Shown here: piece after piece, positions 52,226 through 60,839 of the stretch
How positions within the stretch are numbered: the first letter of the stretch is position 1
Layout: every line of letters begins with the position of its first letter
Source of the DNA: Pseudonocardia oroxyli
GTDB lineage: Bacteria > Actinomycetota > Actinomycetes > Mycobacteriales > Pseudonocardiaceae
Reading direction: 5' to 3'
NCBI RefSeq assembly: GCF_900102195.1
Contig: NZ_FNBE01000001.1
Span: forward strand, 463,647 to 527,646
DNA length: 64,000 nucleotides
The notes under the pieces: model-generated
Told to the model about the DNA's origin: nothing
Seen by the model: only the letters and a program-made list of their open reading frames with translations
Database searches by the model: none
Position numbers and translations under genes: made by a program

Positions 52226-52512
52226 AGGTGCGGCACCTCCTCCGGGATCGCGTAGAAGGTCGGGTGGCGGTAGACCTTGTCCCCGCTCGGCGCGAAGAAC
52301 GGGTCCTTCTCGCTCGGGCTCGACGCCGTGATGGCCTCGGCCTTGACCACCCAGATCGAGACGCCCTCGTTGCGGCGGGTGTAGAGGTCGCGGGCGTTGT
52401 GCAGCGCCATCTCGTCGTCCGCGGCGTGCAGCGACCCGACGTGCACGTGGTTCAGCCCGCGCTTGCCCCGCACGAACACCTCGTACAACGGCCAGGACTT
52501 CCGCTCGCTCAT
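52222..52512 (-). CDS. paaB: Phenylacetyl-CoA 1,2-epoxidase subunit PaaB
   Basis: 96 residues. [20 protein letters not shown] near the N-terminus and [20 protein letters not shown] are the PaaB signatures. It bridges PaaAC heterodimers into the larger epoxidase complex. Coupled on both sides: ATGA with paaA and GTGA with paaC. Confidence 0.95.
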   Translation of the reverse strand: MSERKSWPLYEVFVRGKRGLNHVHVGSLHAADDEMALHNARDLYTRRNEGVSIWVVKAEAITASSPSEKDPFFAPSGDKVYRHPTFYAIPEEVPHL

Positions 52513-53453
52513 GAGTGCTTCTCCGCATAGGCCTGGGCCGCCTCGCGCACCCAGGCGCCGTTCTCGTGGGCGCGGCGCCGGTGGGCGAGCCGCTGGGTGT
52601 TGGCCGGGCCGGACCCGGCGATGACGGCCGTGAACTCCGACCAGTCCGGCTCCCCGAAGTCGTGCGCCTGCCGCTCGGGGTTCCAGCGCAGGTCCGGGTC
52701 CGGCAGCGTGACGCCGAGCGCCTCCGCCTGCGGCACGGACATGTCCACGAACCGCTGCCGCAGCTCGTCGTTGGTGTGCCGCTTGATGTTCCACGCCATC
52801 GACTGCTGCGTGTTCGGCGAGTCGCCGTCCGCGGGGCCGAACATCATCAGCGACGGCCACCACCAGCGGTCGACCGACTCCTGCACCATGGCCTGCTGCT
52901 CCGGCGTGCCGTTCACCATCGCCAGCAGCAGCTCGTATCCCTGCCGCTGGTGGAAGGACTCCTCCTTGCAGATCCGCACCATCGCTCGGGCGTAGGGCCC
53001 GTAGGAGCAGCGGCAGAGCGGGACCTGGTTGCAGATCGCCGCACCGTCGACCAGCCAGCCGATGACGCCGACGTCCGCGTAGGACGGCGTGGGGTAGTTG
53101 AAGATCGACGAGTACTTCTGTGTGGCGCTGATGAGCTTCTCGGTCAGCTCCTCGCGGTCCACGCCGAGGGTCTCGGCCGCCGCGTACAGGTACATCCCGT
53201 GCCCGGCCTCGTCCTGCACCTTGGCCAGCAGGATCGCCTTGCGCCGCAACGACGGCGCCCGGGTGATCCAGTTCCCCTCCGGCTGCATCCCGATGATCTC
53301 GGAGTGCGCGTGCTGGGCGATCTGGCGGATCAGCGTCCTGCGGTAGTCGTCCGGCATCCAGTCCCGCGGCTCGATGCGCTGGTCGGCATCGATCGTGGCC
53401 TGGAACACCGCCTCGAGGTCGGGTTCGCGGACGTCGTGGTGGGTCGCGGTCAT
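52509..53453 (-). CDS. paaA: Phenylacetyl-CoA 1,2-epoxidase catalytic subunit PaaA
   Basis: 314 residues. Diiron oxygenase subunit. Carboxylate and His ligands are visible in [32 protein letters not shown] and [17 protein letters not shown]. It forms the epoxide of phenylacetyl-CoA with O2. ATG at 53453 preceded by GGGAGG, so this mRNA has a leader with ribosome-binding site. First gene of paaABCDE, divergent from paaZK, with a TetR-type box upstream. Confidence 0.96.
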   Translation of the reverse strand: MTATHHDVREPDLEAVFQATIDADQRIEPRDWMPDDYRRTLIRQIAQHAHSEIIGMQPEGNWITRAPSLRRKAILLAKVQDEAGHGMYLYAAAETLGVDREELTEKLISATQKYSSIFNYPTPSYADVGVIGWLVDGAAICNQVPLCRCSYGPYARAMVRICKEESFHQRQGYELLLAMVNGTPEQQAMVQESVDRWWWPSLMMFGPADGDSPNTQQSMAWNIKRHTNDELRQRFVDMSVPQAEALGVTLPDPDLRWNPERQAHDFGEPDWSEFTAVIAGSGPANTQRLAHRRRAHENGAWVREAAQAYAEKHS

Positions 53454-53484
53454 CGGGCCCCTCCCGGTTCGGTACTGCCGGAAC

Positions 53485-53591
53485 CGAATGTTCGTTCGTC
53501 TGATGATGCCTCACGTTTCACGGTCATGCAAGCGGGTCTGGCCGTCGTGACCGACTGCTGCTAGCCTCGCCTGCAACCGAACGATCGTTCG
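53485..53591. promoter_or_regulatory. paa divergent promoter with two TetR-type operators
   Basis: CGAACGATCGTTCG (53578-53591) is a perfect palindrome just downstream of a paaZ -10-like TAGCCT (53562-53567). CGAATGTTCGTTCG (53485-53498) is a one-mismatch version 32 bases upstream of the paaA ATG. Both fit CGAAyG-NN-CGTTCG, consistent with a PaaR-like TetR repressor that is not encoded in this window. Confidence 0.75.
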
Positions 53592-53619
53592 CCGACGCAG
53601 ACACCGATCGAGGGGCCGC

Positions 53620-55599
53620 ATGAGCACCACCACGCTGCGGAGCTACGTCTCCGGCGCCTGGCACACCGCACCGGACTCCCCGGAGCATCCCGCCCGCCCG
53701 CTGTACGACGCGACCACCGGCGAGGAGATCGCCCGCATCTCCTCCGCGGGCGTCGACTTCGCCGCCGCGCTGGCCCACGGCCGCGAGGTCGGCGGCCCGG
53801 CGCTGCGCGCGCTCACGTTCCACCAGCGCGCCGCGCTGCTGAAGGCCCTCGCCGGGCACCTGCGCGAGCACCGCCAGGAGCTGTACGCGGTCTCGGCGGG
53901 GACCGGCGCCACCCTGGCCGACTCGAAGTTCGACGTCGACGGCGGCATCGGCGTCCTGCTCGCCTACGCGAGCAAGGCCAAGCGGGAGCTGCCGAACGAC
54001 ATCGTCTACGTCGAGGGCGCCGTGGATCCGCTGAGCCGCGGCGGCACCTTCGTCGGCCAGCACCTGTGCGTGCCGCTGCACGGGGTCGCGGTGCAGGTCA
54101 ACGCGTTCAACTTCCCCGTCTGGGGCCCGCTGGAGAAGTTCGCGCCCGCCTTCCTGGCCGGCGTGCCCTCGCTCGTCAAGCCCGCGAGCCCCACCGCCTT
54201 CCTCACCGCGAGACTGGTCGAGCTGATCATCGACTCCGGGCTGCTGCCGGAGGGCACGCTGCAGTTCGTGGCGGGGTCGCTCGGGGACACCTTCGACCAT
54301 CTGACCGGCCAGGACCTGGTGTCCTTCACCGGCTCGGCCGCCACGGCGCAGACCCTGCGGGCGCACCCGGCGATCGTGCGGAACTCCGTGCGCTTCTCCG
54401 CCGAGGCCGACTCGCTCAACTTCTCCGCCCTGGGGCCGGACGGTGACCTCGACCTGTTCGTGCGGGGCCTGGTCGCCGAGATGACCGTGAAGGCCGGGCA
54501 GAAGTGCACCGCGATCCGCCGCGCGTTCGTCCCCGCGGACCGGGTGGACGAGGTCGTCGCGGCGGCGACCGCCGCGCTGGCGCAGGTCGACGGCATGGGC
54601 GCGCTGGCGAGTCTGGACCAGCGCGAGGAGGTGCGGCGCAGCATCAAGGCGCTCACCGCGGCGGGCCGGATCGTCTTCGGCGACCCCGACGCCGACGGAC
54701 CCGGCGCCCACCTCGGCCCGATCCTGCTGGTCGGGGACCCGGAACGCGCCGAGCCGCACGAGGTCGAGGCCTTCGGGCCGGTCTCGACGATCCTGCCGTA
54801 CGAGGGCACCGCCCAGCTGATCGACTACGCCGCCCGCGGGCAGGGCTCGCTCGCGGGCTCGATCGTCAGCGAGGACCCGGCGTTCGTGCGCGAGGTCGTG
54901 CTCGGCACCGCGCCCTTCCACGGCCGGCTCCTCGTGCTCAACCGCGCGGATGCACAGGAGTCCACCGGCCACGGCTCCCCCCTGCCCCAGCTCGTCCACG
55001 GCGGCCCCGGCCGCGCGGGCGGCGGCGAGGAGCTGGGCGGCATCCGCGGCGTGCTGCACCACATGCAGCGCACGGCGATCCAGGCCGACCCGGACTCGCT
55101 CACCGCGATCACCGGCCGCTGGGTCGCGGGCGCCGCACGCGTCGAGTCGGACGTGCACCCCTTCCGCAAGCACCTCGAGGAGCTGCGGCCGGGCGACACG
55201 CTGGTCGCCGGGCCGCGTCGGGTCACCCAGGAGGACGTGGAGCACTTCGCCGAGTTCACCGGGGACACCTTCTACGCCCACATGGACGCCGAGGCCGCCG
55301 CGGCGAACCCGCTGTTCGGCGAGCGCGTGGCCCACGGGTACCTGATCGTCTCGCTCGCGGCGGGCCTGTTCGTCGACCCGGACCCCGGTCCCGTGCTGGC
55401 CAACTTCGGCGTGGACGACCTGCGGTTCCTCACCCCGGTGAAGTTCGGCGACGAGCTCACGGTCACCCTCACCTGCAAGCAGCTGACCCCGCGGGACTCC
55501 GCCGGGTACGGCGAGGTGCGCTGGGACGCGGACGTCACGCGCCAGGACGGCGAGTCCGTCGCGCGGTACGACGTGCTGACCCTGGTGGCGAAGCAGTGA
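53620..55599 (+). CDS. paaZ: Bifunctional oxepin-CoA hydrolase / 3-oxo-5,6-dehydrosuberyl-CoA semialdehyde dehydrogenase
   Basis: 659 residues. The aldehyde dehydrogenase domain (about 1-515) carries VQVNAFNFPVWGPLEKFAPA near 158-177, FTGSAATAQTL near 237 and the catalytic Cys in TVKAGQKCTAIRRAF near 296. A MaoC-like (R)-specific hydratase domain (about 530-659) with FTGDTFYAHMDAEAA and FGERVAHGYLIVSLAAGLF opens the oxepin ring. ATG preceded by GAGGGG. The stop overlaps paaK (GTGA). It completes ring opening after the PaaABCE epoxidase and PaaG isomerase; paaG is not here. Confidence 0.95.
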   Translation: MSTTTLRSYVSGAWHTAPDSPEHPARPLYDATTGEEIARISSAGVDFAAALAHGREVGGPALRALTFHQRAALLKALAGHLREHRQELYAVSAGTGATLADSKFDVDGGIGVLLAYASKAKRELPNDIVYVEGAVDPLSRGGTFVGQHLCVPLHGVAVQVNAFNFPVWGPLEKFAPAFLAGVPSLVKPASPTAFLTARLVELIIDSGLLPEGTLQFVAGSLGDTFDHLTGQDLVSFTGSAATAQTLRAHPAIVRNSVRFSAEADSLNFSALGPDGDLDLFVRGLVAEMTVKAGQKCTAIRRAFVPADRVDEVVAAATAALAQVDGMGALASLDQREEVRRSIKALTAAGRIVFGDPDADGPGAHLGPILLVGDPERAEPHEVEAFGPVSTILPYEGTAQLIDYAARGQGSLAGSIVSEDPAFVREVVLGTAPFHGRLLVLNRADAQESTGHGSPLPQLVHGGPGRAGGGEELGGIRGVLHHMQRTAIQADPDSLTAITGRWVAGAARVESDVHPFRKHLEELRPGDTLVAGPRRVTQEDVEHFAEFTGDTFYAHMDAEAAAANPLFGERVAHGYLIVSLAAGLFVDPDPGPVLANFGVDDLRFLTPVKFGDELTVTLTCKQLTPRDSAGYGEVRWDADVTRQDGESVARYDVLTLVAKQ

Positions 55600-56912
55600 C
55601 CCGCCTCGGCGAGGCCCCGCCGCCCGACCTGCTCGACGACGCGGAGCGGATGTCCACCGACGAGCTGCGGTCCCTGCAGCTCGAACGTCTGCAGTGGACG
55701 CTCGCGCACGCCTACGAGAACGTGCCGCACTACCGCAAGGCGTTCGACGGGGCGGGCGTCCACCCGGCGGACTGCCGGTCGCTGTCGGACATCGCGAAGT
55801 TCCCCACCACGAGCAAGGCCGATCTGCGGGAGAACTACCCCTTCGGCATGTTCGCGGTGCCGCAGTCCGAGGTCCGGCGCATCCACGCCTCCTCCGGCAC
55901 CACCGGTCGCCCCACGGTCGTCGGCTACACCGCCCGGGACATCGACACCTGGGCGGGCCTGATCGCCCGCTCGATCCGCGCCGCGGGCGGGCGGCCCGGG
56001 CACAAGGTGCACAACGCCTACGGCTACGGCCTGTTCACCGGCGGCCTCGGCGCGCACTACGGCATCGAGCGCCTGGGGGCCACGGCCATCCCCGTGTCCG
56101 GCGGGATGACCCCGCGCCAGGTCCAGCTGATCACGGACTTCCAGCCGGACGTCATCATGCTGACCCCCAGCTACATGCTCACCCTGCTCGACGAGTTCGA
56201 GCGCCAGGGCCTCGACCCCCGCGCGACCTCGCTGCGGGTCGGGATCTTCGGCGCGGAGCCGTGGACCGAGCAGATGCGCGCCGAGATCGAGGAGCGCATG
56301 GACATCCACGCCGTGGACATCTACGGCCTGTCCGAGGTCATGGGCCCCGGGGTGGCGCAGGAGTGCGTGGAGACCAAGGACGGGCTGCACATCTGGGAGG
56401 ACCACTTCCTGCCCGAGGTGATCGACCCGCTGGACGGGACGGTGCTCGCGGACGGCGAGGAGGGCGAGCTCGTGTTCACCTCGCTGACCAAGCAGGCGCT
56501 GCCGATCATCCGCTACCGTACCCGCGACCTGACCCGGCTGCTGCCGGGCACGGCGCGGCCCGCGATGCGGCGCATGCAGAAGATCACCGGCCGCAGCGAC
56601 GACATGATCATCCTGCGCGGGGTGAACCTCTTCCCGACCCAGATCGAGGAGATCGTGCTGCGCACCGCGGGGTTCGCCCCGCACTTCCAGCTCGAGCTCA
56701 CCACCGAGGGGCGGATGGACGCGCTCACCGTGCGGGTCGAGGCGCGGGCGGACACCCCGGCGCCGCGCCGGGCGGCCGCCGCGGCCGAGCTGGTCGCGGC
56801 GGTCAAGGAGACCGTCGGGGTGACCGTGGCCTGCGAGGTCGTGGACCCGGACTCGCTGGAGCGCTCGGTCGGGAAGCTGCAGCGGCTCAAGGACCACCGC
56901 ACCCCGCGCTGA
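55596..56912 (+). CDS. paaK: Phenylacetate-CoA ligase
   Basis: 438 residues from the GTG overlapping paaZ. ANL-fold ligase: ERLQWTLAHAYENVPHYRKAF near 33-53 in parts, phosphate loop ASSGTTGRPTVVGYT near 95-109, YGLSEVMGPG near 243, IIRYRTRDL and ITGRSDDMIILRGVNLFPTQ near 330-350. It activates phenylacetate to phenylacetyl-CoA, the first step of the pathway, in the cytoplasm. Second gene of paaZK. Confidence 0.96.
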   Translation: MTRLGEAPPPDLLDDAERMSTDELRSLQLERLQWTLAHAYENVPHYRKAFDGAGVHPADCRSLSDIAKFPTTSKADLRENYPFGMFAVPQSEVRRIHASSGTTGRPTVVGYTARDIDTWAGLIARSIRAAGGRPGHKVHNAYGYGLFTGGLGAHYGIERLGATAIPVSGGMTPRQVQLITDFQPDVIMLTPSYMLTLLDEFERQGLDPRATSLRVGIFGAEPWTEQMRAEIEERMDIHAVDIYGLSEVMGPGVAQECVETKDGLHIWEDHFLPEVIDPLDGTVLADGEEGELVFTSLTKQALPIIRYRTRDLTRLLPGTARPAMRRMQKITGRSDDMIILRGVNLFPTQIEEIVLRTAGFAPHFQLELTTEGRMDALTVRVEARADTPAPRRAAAAAELVAAVKETVGVTVACEVVDPDSLERSVGKLQRLKDHRTPR

Positions 56913-56949
56913 GCACCGGCGGCGGGCGGCGGCGCGGTAGCGTGGCGCG

Positions 56950-57576
56950 ATGCCCGCCGCCGAGCCCGACTGCCGGACGATGGCCCGCGCGGAGCGGGCG
57001 GCCCTCGCGGAGTTCCTGGGCACCCTGTCGCCCGCGGACTGGGACGCGCCGACCCTGTGTGCCGGGTGGGCGGTCCGAGACGTCGTGGCGCACCTGGTCA
57101 GCTACGAGGACCTGAGTCCACTCGCCCTGGTGCGCAGGCTGGCCAGGGGTGGGGCCACGGCGAACGAGATCGGCATCGCCGCCCTGCGCCAGCGCGCCCC
57201 CGACGAGCTGCTCGAGCTGGTGCGCAACCGGCTCGACACCCGGGGGCTCACGGCCGCCTTCGGTGGTCGCATCGCGCTGACCGACGGCCTGATCCACCAC
57301 CAGGACATCCGGCGATCGTTCGGCAGGCCCCGCGAGATCCCGGCGGACCGGCTGCGGGTCGTCCTGGACTTCGCGCGGACCCCGCCCCCGATCGGGGCCC
57401 GCCAGCGGATCAAGGGCCTGACCCTGCGGGCCACCGACCTGGACTGGAGCACCGGGCGCGGGCCGCTCGTCGAAGGCCCCGCGGAGCCGCTGCTGATGGC
57501 GCTCGCCGGTCGCGCGGGCGCCGTCGCGGAGCTCGGCGGGGACGGGGCCGCGATCCTCGCGGGCCGGACCGGCTGA
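56950..57576 (+). CDS. Mycothiol-dependent maleylpyruvate isomerase-family protein
   Basis: 208 residues. The N-terminal DinB-like helical bundle has ERAALAEFLGTLSPADWDAP and TLCAGWAVRDVVAHLVSYED, where the conserved His lies in a metal site, and GGRIALTDGLIHHQDIRR near 110-127. Fits the TIGR03083/TIGR03085-type family. Members range from true mycothiol-dependent isomerases to unknown functions; nothing nearby fixes the substrate. A TAGCGT box 6 nt before the ATG suggests a leaderless transcript. Confidence 0.8.
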   Translation: MPAAEPDCRTMARAERAALAEFLGTLSPADWDAPTLCAGWAVRDVVAHLVSYEDLSPLALVRRLARGGATANEIGIAALRQRAPDELLELVRNRLDTRGLTAAFGGRIALTDGLIHHQDIRRSFGRPREIPADRLRVVLDFARTPPPIGARQRIKGLTLRATDLDWSTGRGPLVEGPAEPLLMALAGRAGAVAELGGDGAAILAGRTG

Positions 57577-57607
57577 GCCCGGGGACGGGCCGGCGGGACC
57601 GACGCCG

Positions 57608-57991
57608 CTACCGGGCCCGGCCGGACCGGTCGACCTGCACGCGGGCCTCGGCGCGCTGGGACTCGGCCCGGGTGCTGCGCTCGCGGCGCAGCCACTCCGG
57701 CTGCTCCTCCTTCAGGGCCGCGATCTGCGCGGTGGTCAGCGGCTCGGTGATCTCGGCGCGGGCCAGCCCGGAGATGGACACGCCCAACCGGTCCGCGACC
57801 ACCTGCCGGGGGTGCGGACCGTCGCGCCGCAGCTCACGCAGCCACTGCGGCGGATCGGCCTGCAGGGCGTCCAGCTCGTCCCGCGAGACCACCCCGTCCC
57901 GGAACTGGGCGGGGGTCGCGTCGAGGAGGACGCCGAGCTTCTTCGCCGCCGTCGCGGCCTTCATGGTCTGGGTCGCCCTCTGCCGCGTCAT
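57608..57991 (-). CDS. DUF5997 family protein
   Basis: 127 residues from ATG 57991. Pattern MKAATAAKKLGVLLDATPAQFR, LDALQADPPQWLRELRRDGPHPRQVVADRLG (in parts) fits the DUF5997 family found across actinobacteria. A short HTH-like segment (VADRLGVSISGLARA) is visible. Usually next to a LysR-effector-domain protein, as here. Leaderless with TACCCT 6 nt before the ATG. Confidence 0.8.
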   Translation of the reverse strand: MTRQRATQTMKAATAAKKLGVLLDATPAQFRDGVVSRDELDALQADPPQWLRELRRDGPHPRQVVADRLGVSISGLARAEITEPLTTAQIAALKEEQPEWLRRERSTRAESQRAEARVQVDRSGRAR

Positions 57992-57997
57992 GGGCCC

Positions 57998-58018
57998 AGG
58001 GTATCGAGGCTCTACCCT
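57998..58018. promoter_or_regulatory. Mirrored divergent -10 boxes (TACCCT on both strands)
   Basis: TACCCT on the minus strand (57998-58003) is 6 nt before the DUF5997 ATG. TACCCT on the plus strand (58013-58018) is 6 nt before the GTG of the LysR-like gene. The two boxes with their GGGCCC-like flanks form an imperfect palindrome centred on 58008, so the whole 34-bp gap between the genes is two overlapping leaderless promoters. Confidence 0.7.
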
Positions 58019-58024
58019 GGCCCG

Positions 58025-58708
58025 GTGACCGAGCCGACCCCCGCCGCGACGTTCCGGCTCGGCTACGTCCCCGGCGTCACCCCCGGGAAGTGGGCGCGGA
58101 TCTGGGCGGAGCGCCGGCCCCGGGTCCCGCTGGAGCTGGTCCCCGGCAGCACGGACGAGGCGGTGGAGCTGGTCCGTGCCGGCACGATCGACGCGGCGCT
58201 GGTCCGGCTCCCCATCGACCGGGCCGGGCTGCACGCGATCCCGCTGTACACCGAGACCACCGTGGCCGTCGTGCCGAAGGACCACCTGCTCACCGCGGCC
58301 GAGGAGGCCGTGCTCGCCGACCTGGCGGACGAGACCCTGCTCCACCCGCAGGACGACACCCTGGACTGGCCGGGCGGCCGTCCGGGCCGGGCGGCGGCCT
58401 ACACCCCGCCGACGACGGCCGAGGCCGTCGAGTTGGTCGCCGCGGGCATGGGTGTGCTGACGCTGCCCCAGTCCCTCGCCCGCCTGCACCACCGCCGCGA
58501 CCTGACCTACCGGCCGCTGACCGACGCCCCCGGGTCGAGCGTGGTCCTGACCTGGCCGGACGCCGAGAACACCGAGCTGATGGAGGAGTTCATCGGGATC
58601 GTGCGCGGCCGCACCGCGCACAGCTCCCGCACGCCGCGGCAGGCTCCCGCCGCCGAGCGCCCCCGGCAGGCGAGGGCCACCCCCCGCCGCCGCGCCCGCC
58701 GCCGCTGA
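58025..58708 (+). CDS. LysR substrate-binding-domain protein without HTH
   Basis: 227 residues from GTG 58025. It is the type-2 periplasmic-binding-like effector domain of LysR regulators (FRLGYVPGVTP, LVRAGTIDAALVRLPID, HAIPLYTETTVAVVPKDHLL, VAAGMGVLTLPQSLA) and lacks the N-terminal winged helix. It ends in a Pro/Arg-rich basic tail (RRRARRR) that could contact nucleic acid. Paired with DUF5997 through a shared divergent promoter; the two may form one sensor system (inference). Confidence 0.8.
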   Translation: MTEPTPAATFRLGYVPGVTPGKWARIWAERRPRVPLELVPGSTDEAVELVRAGTIDAALVRLPIDRAGLHAIPLYTETTVAVVPKDHLLTAAEEAVLADLADETLLHPQDDTLDWPGGRPGRAAAYTPPTTAEAVELVAAGMGVLTLPQSLARLHHRRDLTYRPLTDAPGSSVVLTWPDAENTELMEEFIGIVRGRTAHSSRTPRQAPAAERPRQARATPRRRARRR

Positions 58709-58715
58709 CCCGGGG

Positions 58716-59717
58716 TCAGGCGCCCGCCACCCGGGCGGGCGTGCCGAGGTCGACGGCGTCGAGGACCGACCGCCCGGCGTCGTCCAGCTCGACGTCCGCG
58801 GCCGCGCAGGCGAGCCGCAGGTGCTTCTCCGACGTCGCGCCGACGACGACGGTCGTCACGGCCTGCCGGTCGAGCAGCCACGCGATCGCCGCCTGGGCCG
58901 CGGGCAGCCCGACGGACGCCGCGGTGGCCTCGAAGCGCCCCGCGGCCTCGACCTCGGCGGCGGAGAACCCGCTCCCGCCCCACCGGGCGTGCCCGGCCCA
59001 GCGCCGTTCGGCAGCCGCGCGGCCGGCGAGCAACCCCATGCCCAGCGGGCTGTACGCCGCCAGGCCCATCCCGGCCCGGTGCAGCACGGGGACGAGATCG
59101 CGCTCGACCGCGCGGTCCGCGAGGTGGTAGCGCGGCTGGTGGACGACCGGCGGGTGCGCCCCGAGGGCCGCCGCCGTGGCGAGCACCTCGGCCGTCTGCT
59201 CGCCGGTGTAGTTGGAGAGGCCCCAGGCCCCGATGTCGCCGCGGTCGACGAGGTCGCTGAACACCGACACCGTCTCCTCCAGCGGCGTCCACGGGTCCGG
59301 CAGGTGGGCGTAGTAGAGGTCGATCCGCTCGCGCCCCAGCCGCGCGCGGCTGACCGCCAGCTGCTCCTCGACGTGCGCCCGGGTCAGCAGGCCCCGCCAC
59401 TCGCTCGTGGGGCGGCCCTCCCCCACCGGCTCGCCGACCTTGGTCGCCACCACGACCTCGTCCCCGGCCCCGCGCAGCGCGCGACCCAGCAGCTCCTCCG
59501 ACGAGGCCCGGTCCTGCCTGCGCGTGACCCCGGGCCAGTCGTAGCCCGGCTGGTTCCCGTAGGAGTTCGCGGTGTCGAAGCAGGTCACACCCAGGTCGCG
59601 CGCGGCCCCGACGAGGGCGGCCACGTCGTCCTCGCGCGGCGAGAGCCCGAAGGTGGCCGTCCCGAGCGCGATGCGGGACACCTCGATCCCCGACGCGCCC
59701 ACGGTGGCGTGCTGCAC
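58716..59717 (-). CDS. Aldo/keto reductase
   Basis: 333 residues. Catalytic residues: D and Y in CFDTANSYGNQPGYD near 46-60, K in VVVATKVGEP near 88 and H in IDLYYAHLPD near 128. WGLSNYTGEQ near 157 and VVVGATSEKHLRLA near 290 complete the cofactor site. ATG preceded by AGGAGGACC, so ribosome-binding-site dependent. Single gene, convergent with the LysR-like gene across 7 bases. Substrate unknown. Confidence 0.92.
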   Translation of the reverse strand: MQHATVGASGIEVSRIALGTATFGLSPREDDVAALVGAARDLGVTCFDTANSYGNQPGYDWPGVTRRQDRASSEELLGRALRGAGDEVVVATKVGEPVGEGRPTSEWRGLLTRAHVEEQLAVSRARLGRERIDLYYAHLPDPWTPLEETVSVFSDLVDRGDIGAWGLSNYTGEQTAEVLATAAALGAHPPVVHQPRYHLADRAVERDLVPVLHRAGMGLAAYSPLGMGLLAGRAAAERRWAGHARWGGSGFSAAEVEAAGRFEATAASVGLPAAQAAIAWLLDRQAVTTVVVGATSEKHLRLACAAADVELDDAGRSVLDAVDLGTPARVAGA

Positions 59718-59916
59718 GGGTGGTCCTCCTCTGCTCCGCGGCCGGCCGTCGTCACCAGGCTCGACCCTCCGGCGGCGCCCGCCCAGCCCCGTGGTCTGCC
59801 CAGCGAACCGGCGCGGCGGAACTTGGCCGGGCGTTCTCCTCAGCGGACCGACGCACGCCGTCGGGGGCGGGTGGCGTCTCTACGCTCGCACCACGAGCCC
59901 CCAGGAGGAGCAGCGC

Positions 59917-60807
59917 ATGAGTTCGCGAGCGGCGTTCGTCACCAGCGACGGCCTGACCGAGGAGTCGGCGGGCCGGACGGTGGTGGTCGACGGCACGCCG
60001 ATGCACTACCACGACATCGGCGAGGGTGAGCCGATCCTGTTCCTGCACAGCTACGGTCCGGGATCGAACGCCTGGATCACCTGGCACAAGGTCGTGCCGT
60101 ACTTCGCCGCGCGGTACCGCTGCATCCTGATGGACCTGGTGAACTACGGCGGGAGCGGGCCGCGCGTCTTCCGCGAGCAGATCCACGGGCTGCACGCCCG
60201 GCAGGCGAAGGGGCTGCTCGACGCGATCGGGATCGACCGCGTGGACGTCGTGGGCAACTCACAGGGCGGCCAGACGGCGTTCGCCTTCGCCTACACCTAT
60301 CCCGAGCGGACCAAGAAGCTCGTGTGGGGCGCAGGCCACGTCGGGACCAACCGCGGCTACCGCAACGAGTACCTGATGGCGATCGAGCCCGAGGAGGGCC
60401 TGCGCGCCACCCTCGAGGTGATCGAGGACCCGAGCGAGCGGAACTTCGAGCGCTACCTCAAGGTGCACATCGACGACCCGGCCCTGGTGACCCCGGAGCT
60501 CGTCGACTACGTCCGGGACACCTACCTGTCCCGCCCCGACATCCTGGCGGCGTCCGCGGAGAGCTACTCCACGCCCCACGACCACGCCCCCGAGATGGCC
60601 GAGCTCGAGGCCGAGACCCTGATCGTCTGGGGTCGCAACGACCGGATGTGCACGTTCGAGATCGGGATCAACGCCCTCAACCTGACGCGCCACTCGCGCC
60701 TGGTGGTGCTGCGCGACACCGGGCACTGGGTCCCGTTCGAGAAGCCCGCCGAGTACGCGGCGCACGTGCTGTCGTTCCTCGACGGCTACCCGAAGCAGCC
60801 GAGCTGA
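59917..60807 (+). CDS. Alpha/beta hydrolase, meta-cleavage-product hydrolase type
   Basis: 296 residues from ATG 59917 after AGGAGGAG. Oxyanion-hole segment LHSYGPGSNAWITW near 50, nucleophile GNSQGG near 111-116, the Asp in IVWGRNDRMCTFE and the His in DTGHWVPFEKP. The layout is that of BphD/HsaD/MhpC C-C bond hydrolases. First of two tandem paralogs of identical length (296 residues). The 199-bp region upstream holds only the promoter; no -10 could be fixed. Confidence 0.83.
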   Translation: MSSRAAFVTSDGLTEESAGRTVVVDGTPMHYHDIGEGEPILFLHSYGPGSNAWITWHKVVPYFAARYRCILMDLVNYGGSGPRVFREQIHGLHARQAKGLLDAIGIDRVDVVGNSQGGQTAFAFAYTYPERTKKLVWGAGHVGTNRGYRNEYLMAIEPEEGLRATLEVIEDPSERNFERYLKVHIDDPALVTPELVDYVRDTYLSRPDILAASAESYSTPHDHAPEMAELEAETLIVWGRNDRMCTFEIGINALNLTRHSRLVVLRDTGHWVPFEKPAEYAAHVLSFLDGYPKQPS

Positions 60808-60839
60808 CCTCCCCTTCCCCGCAGAGCACGAGGAGTCCG

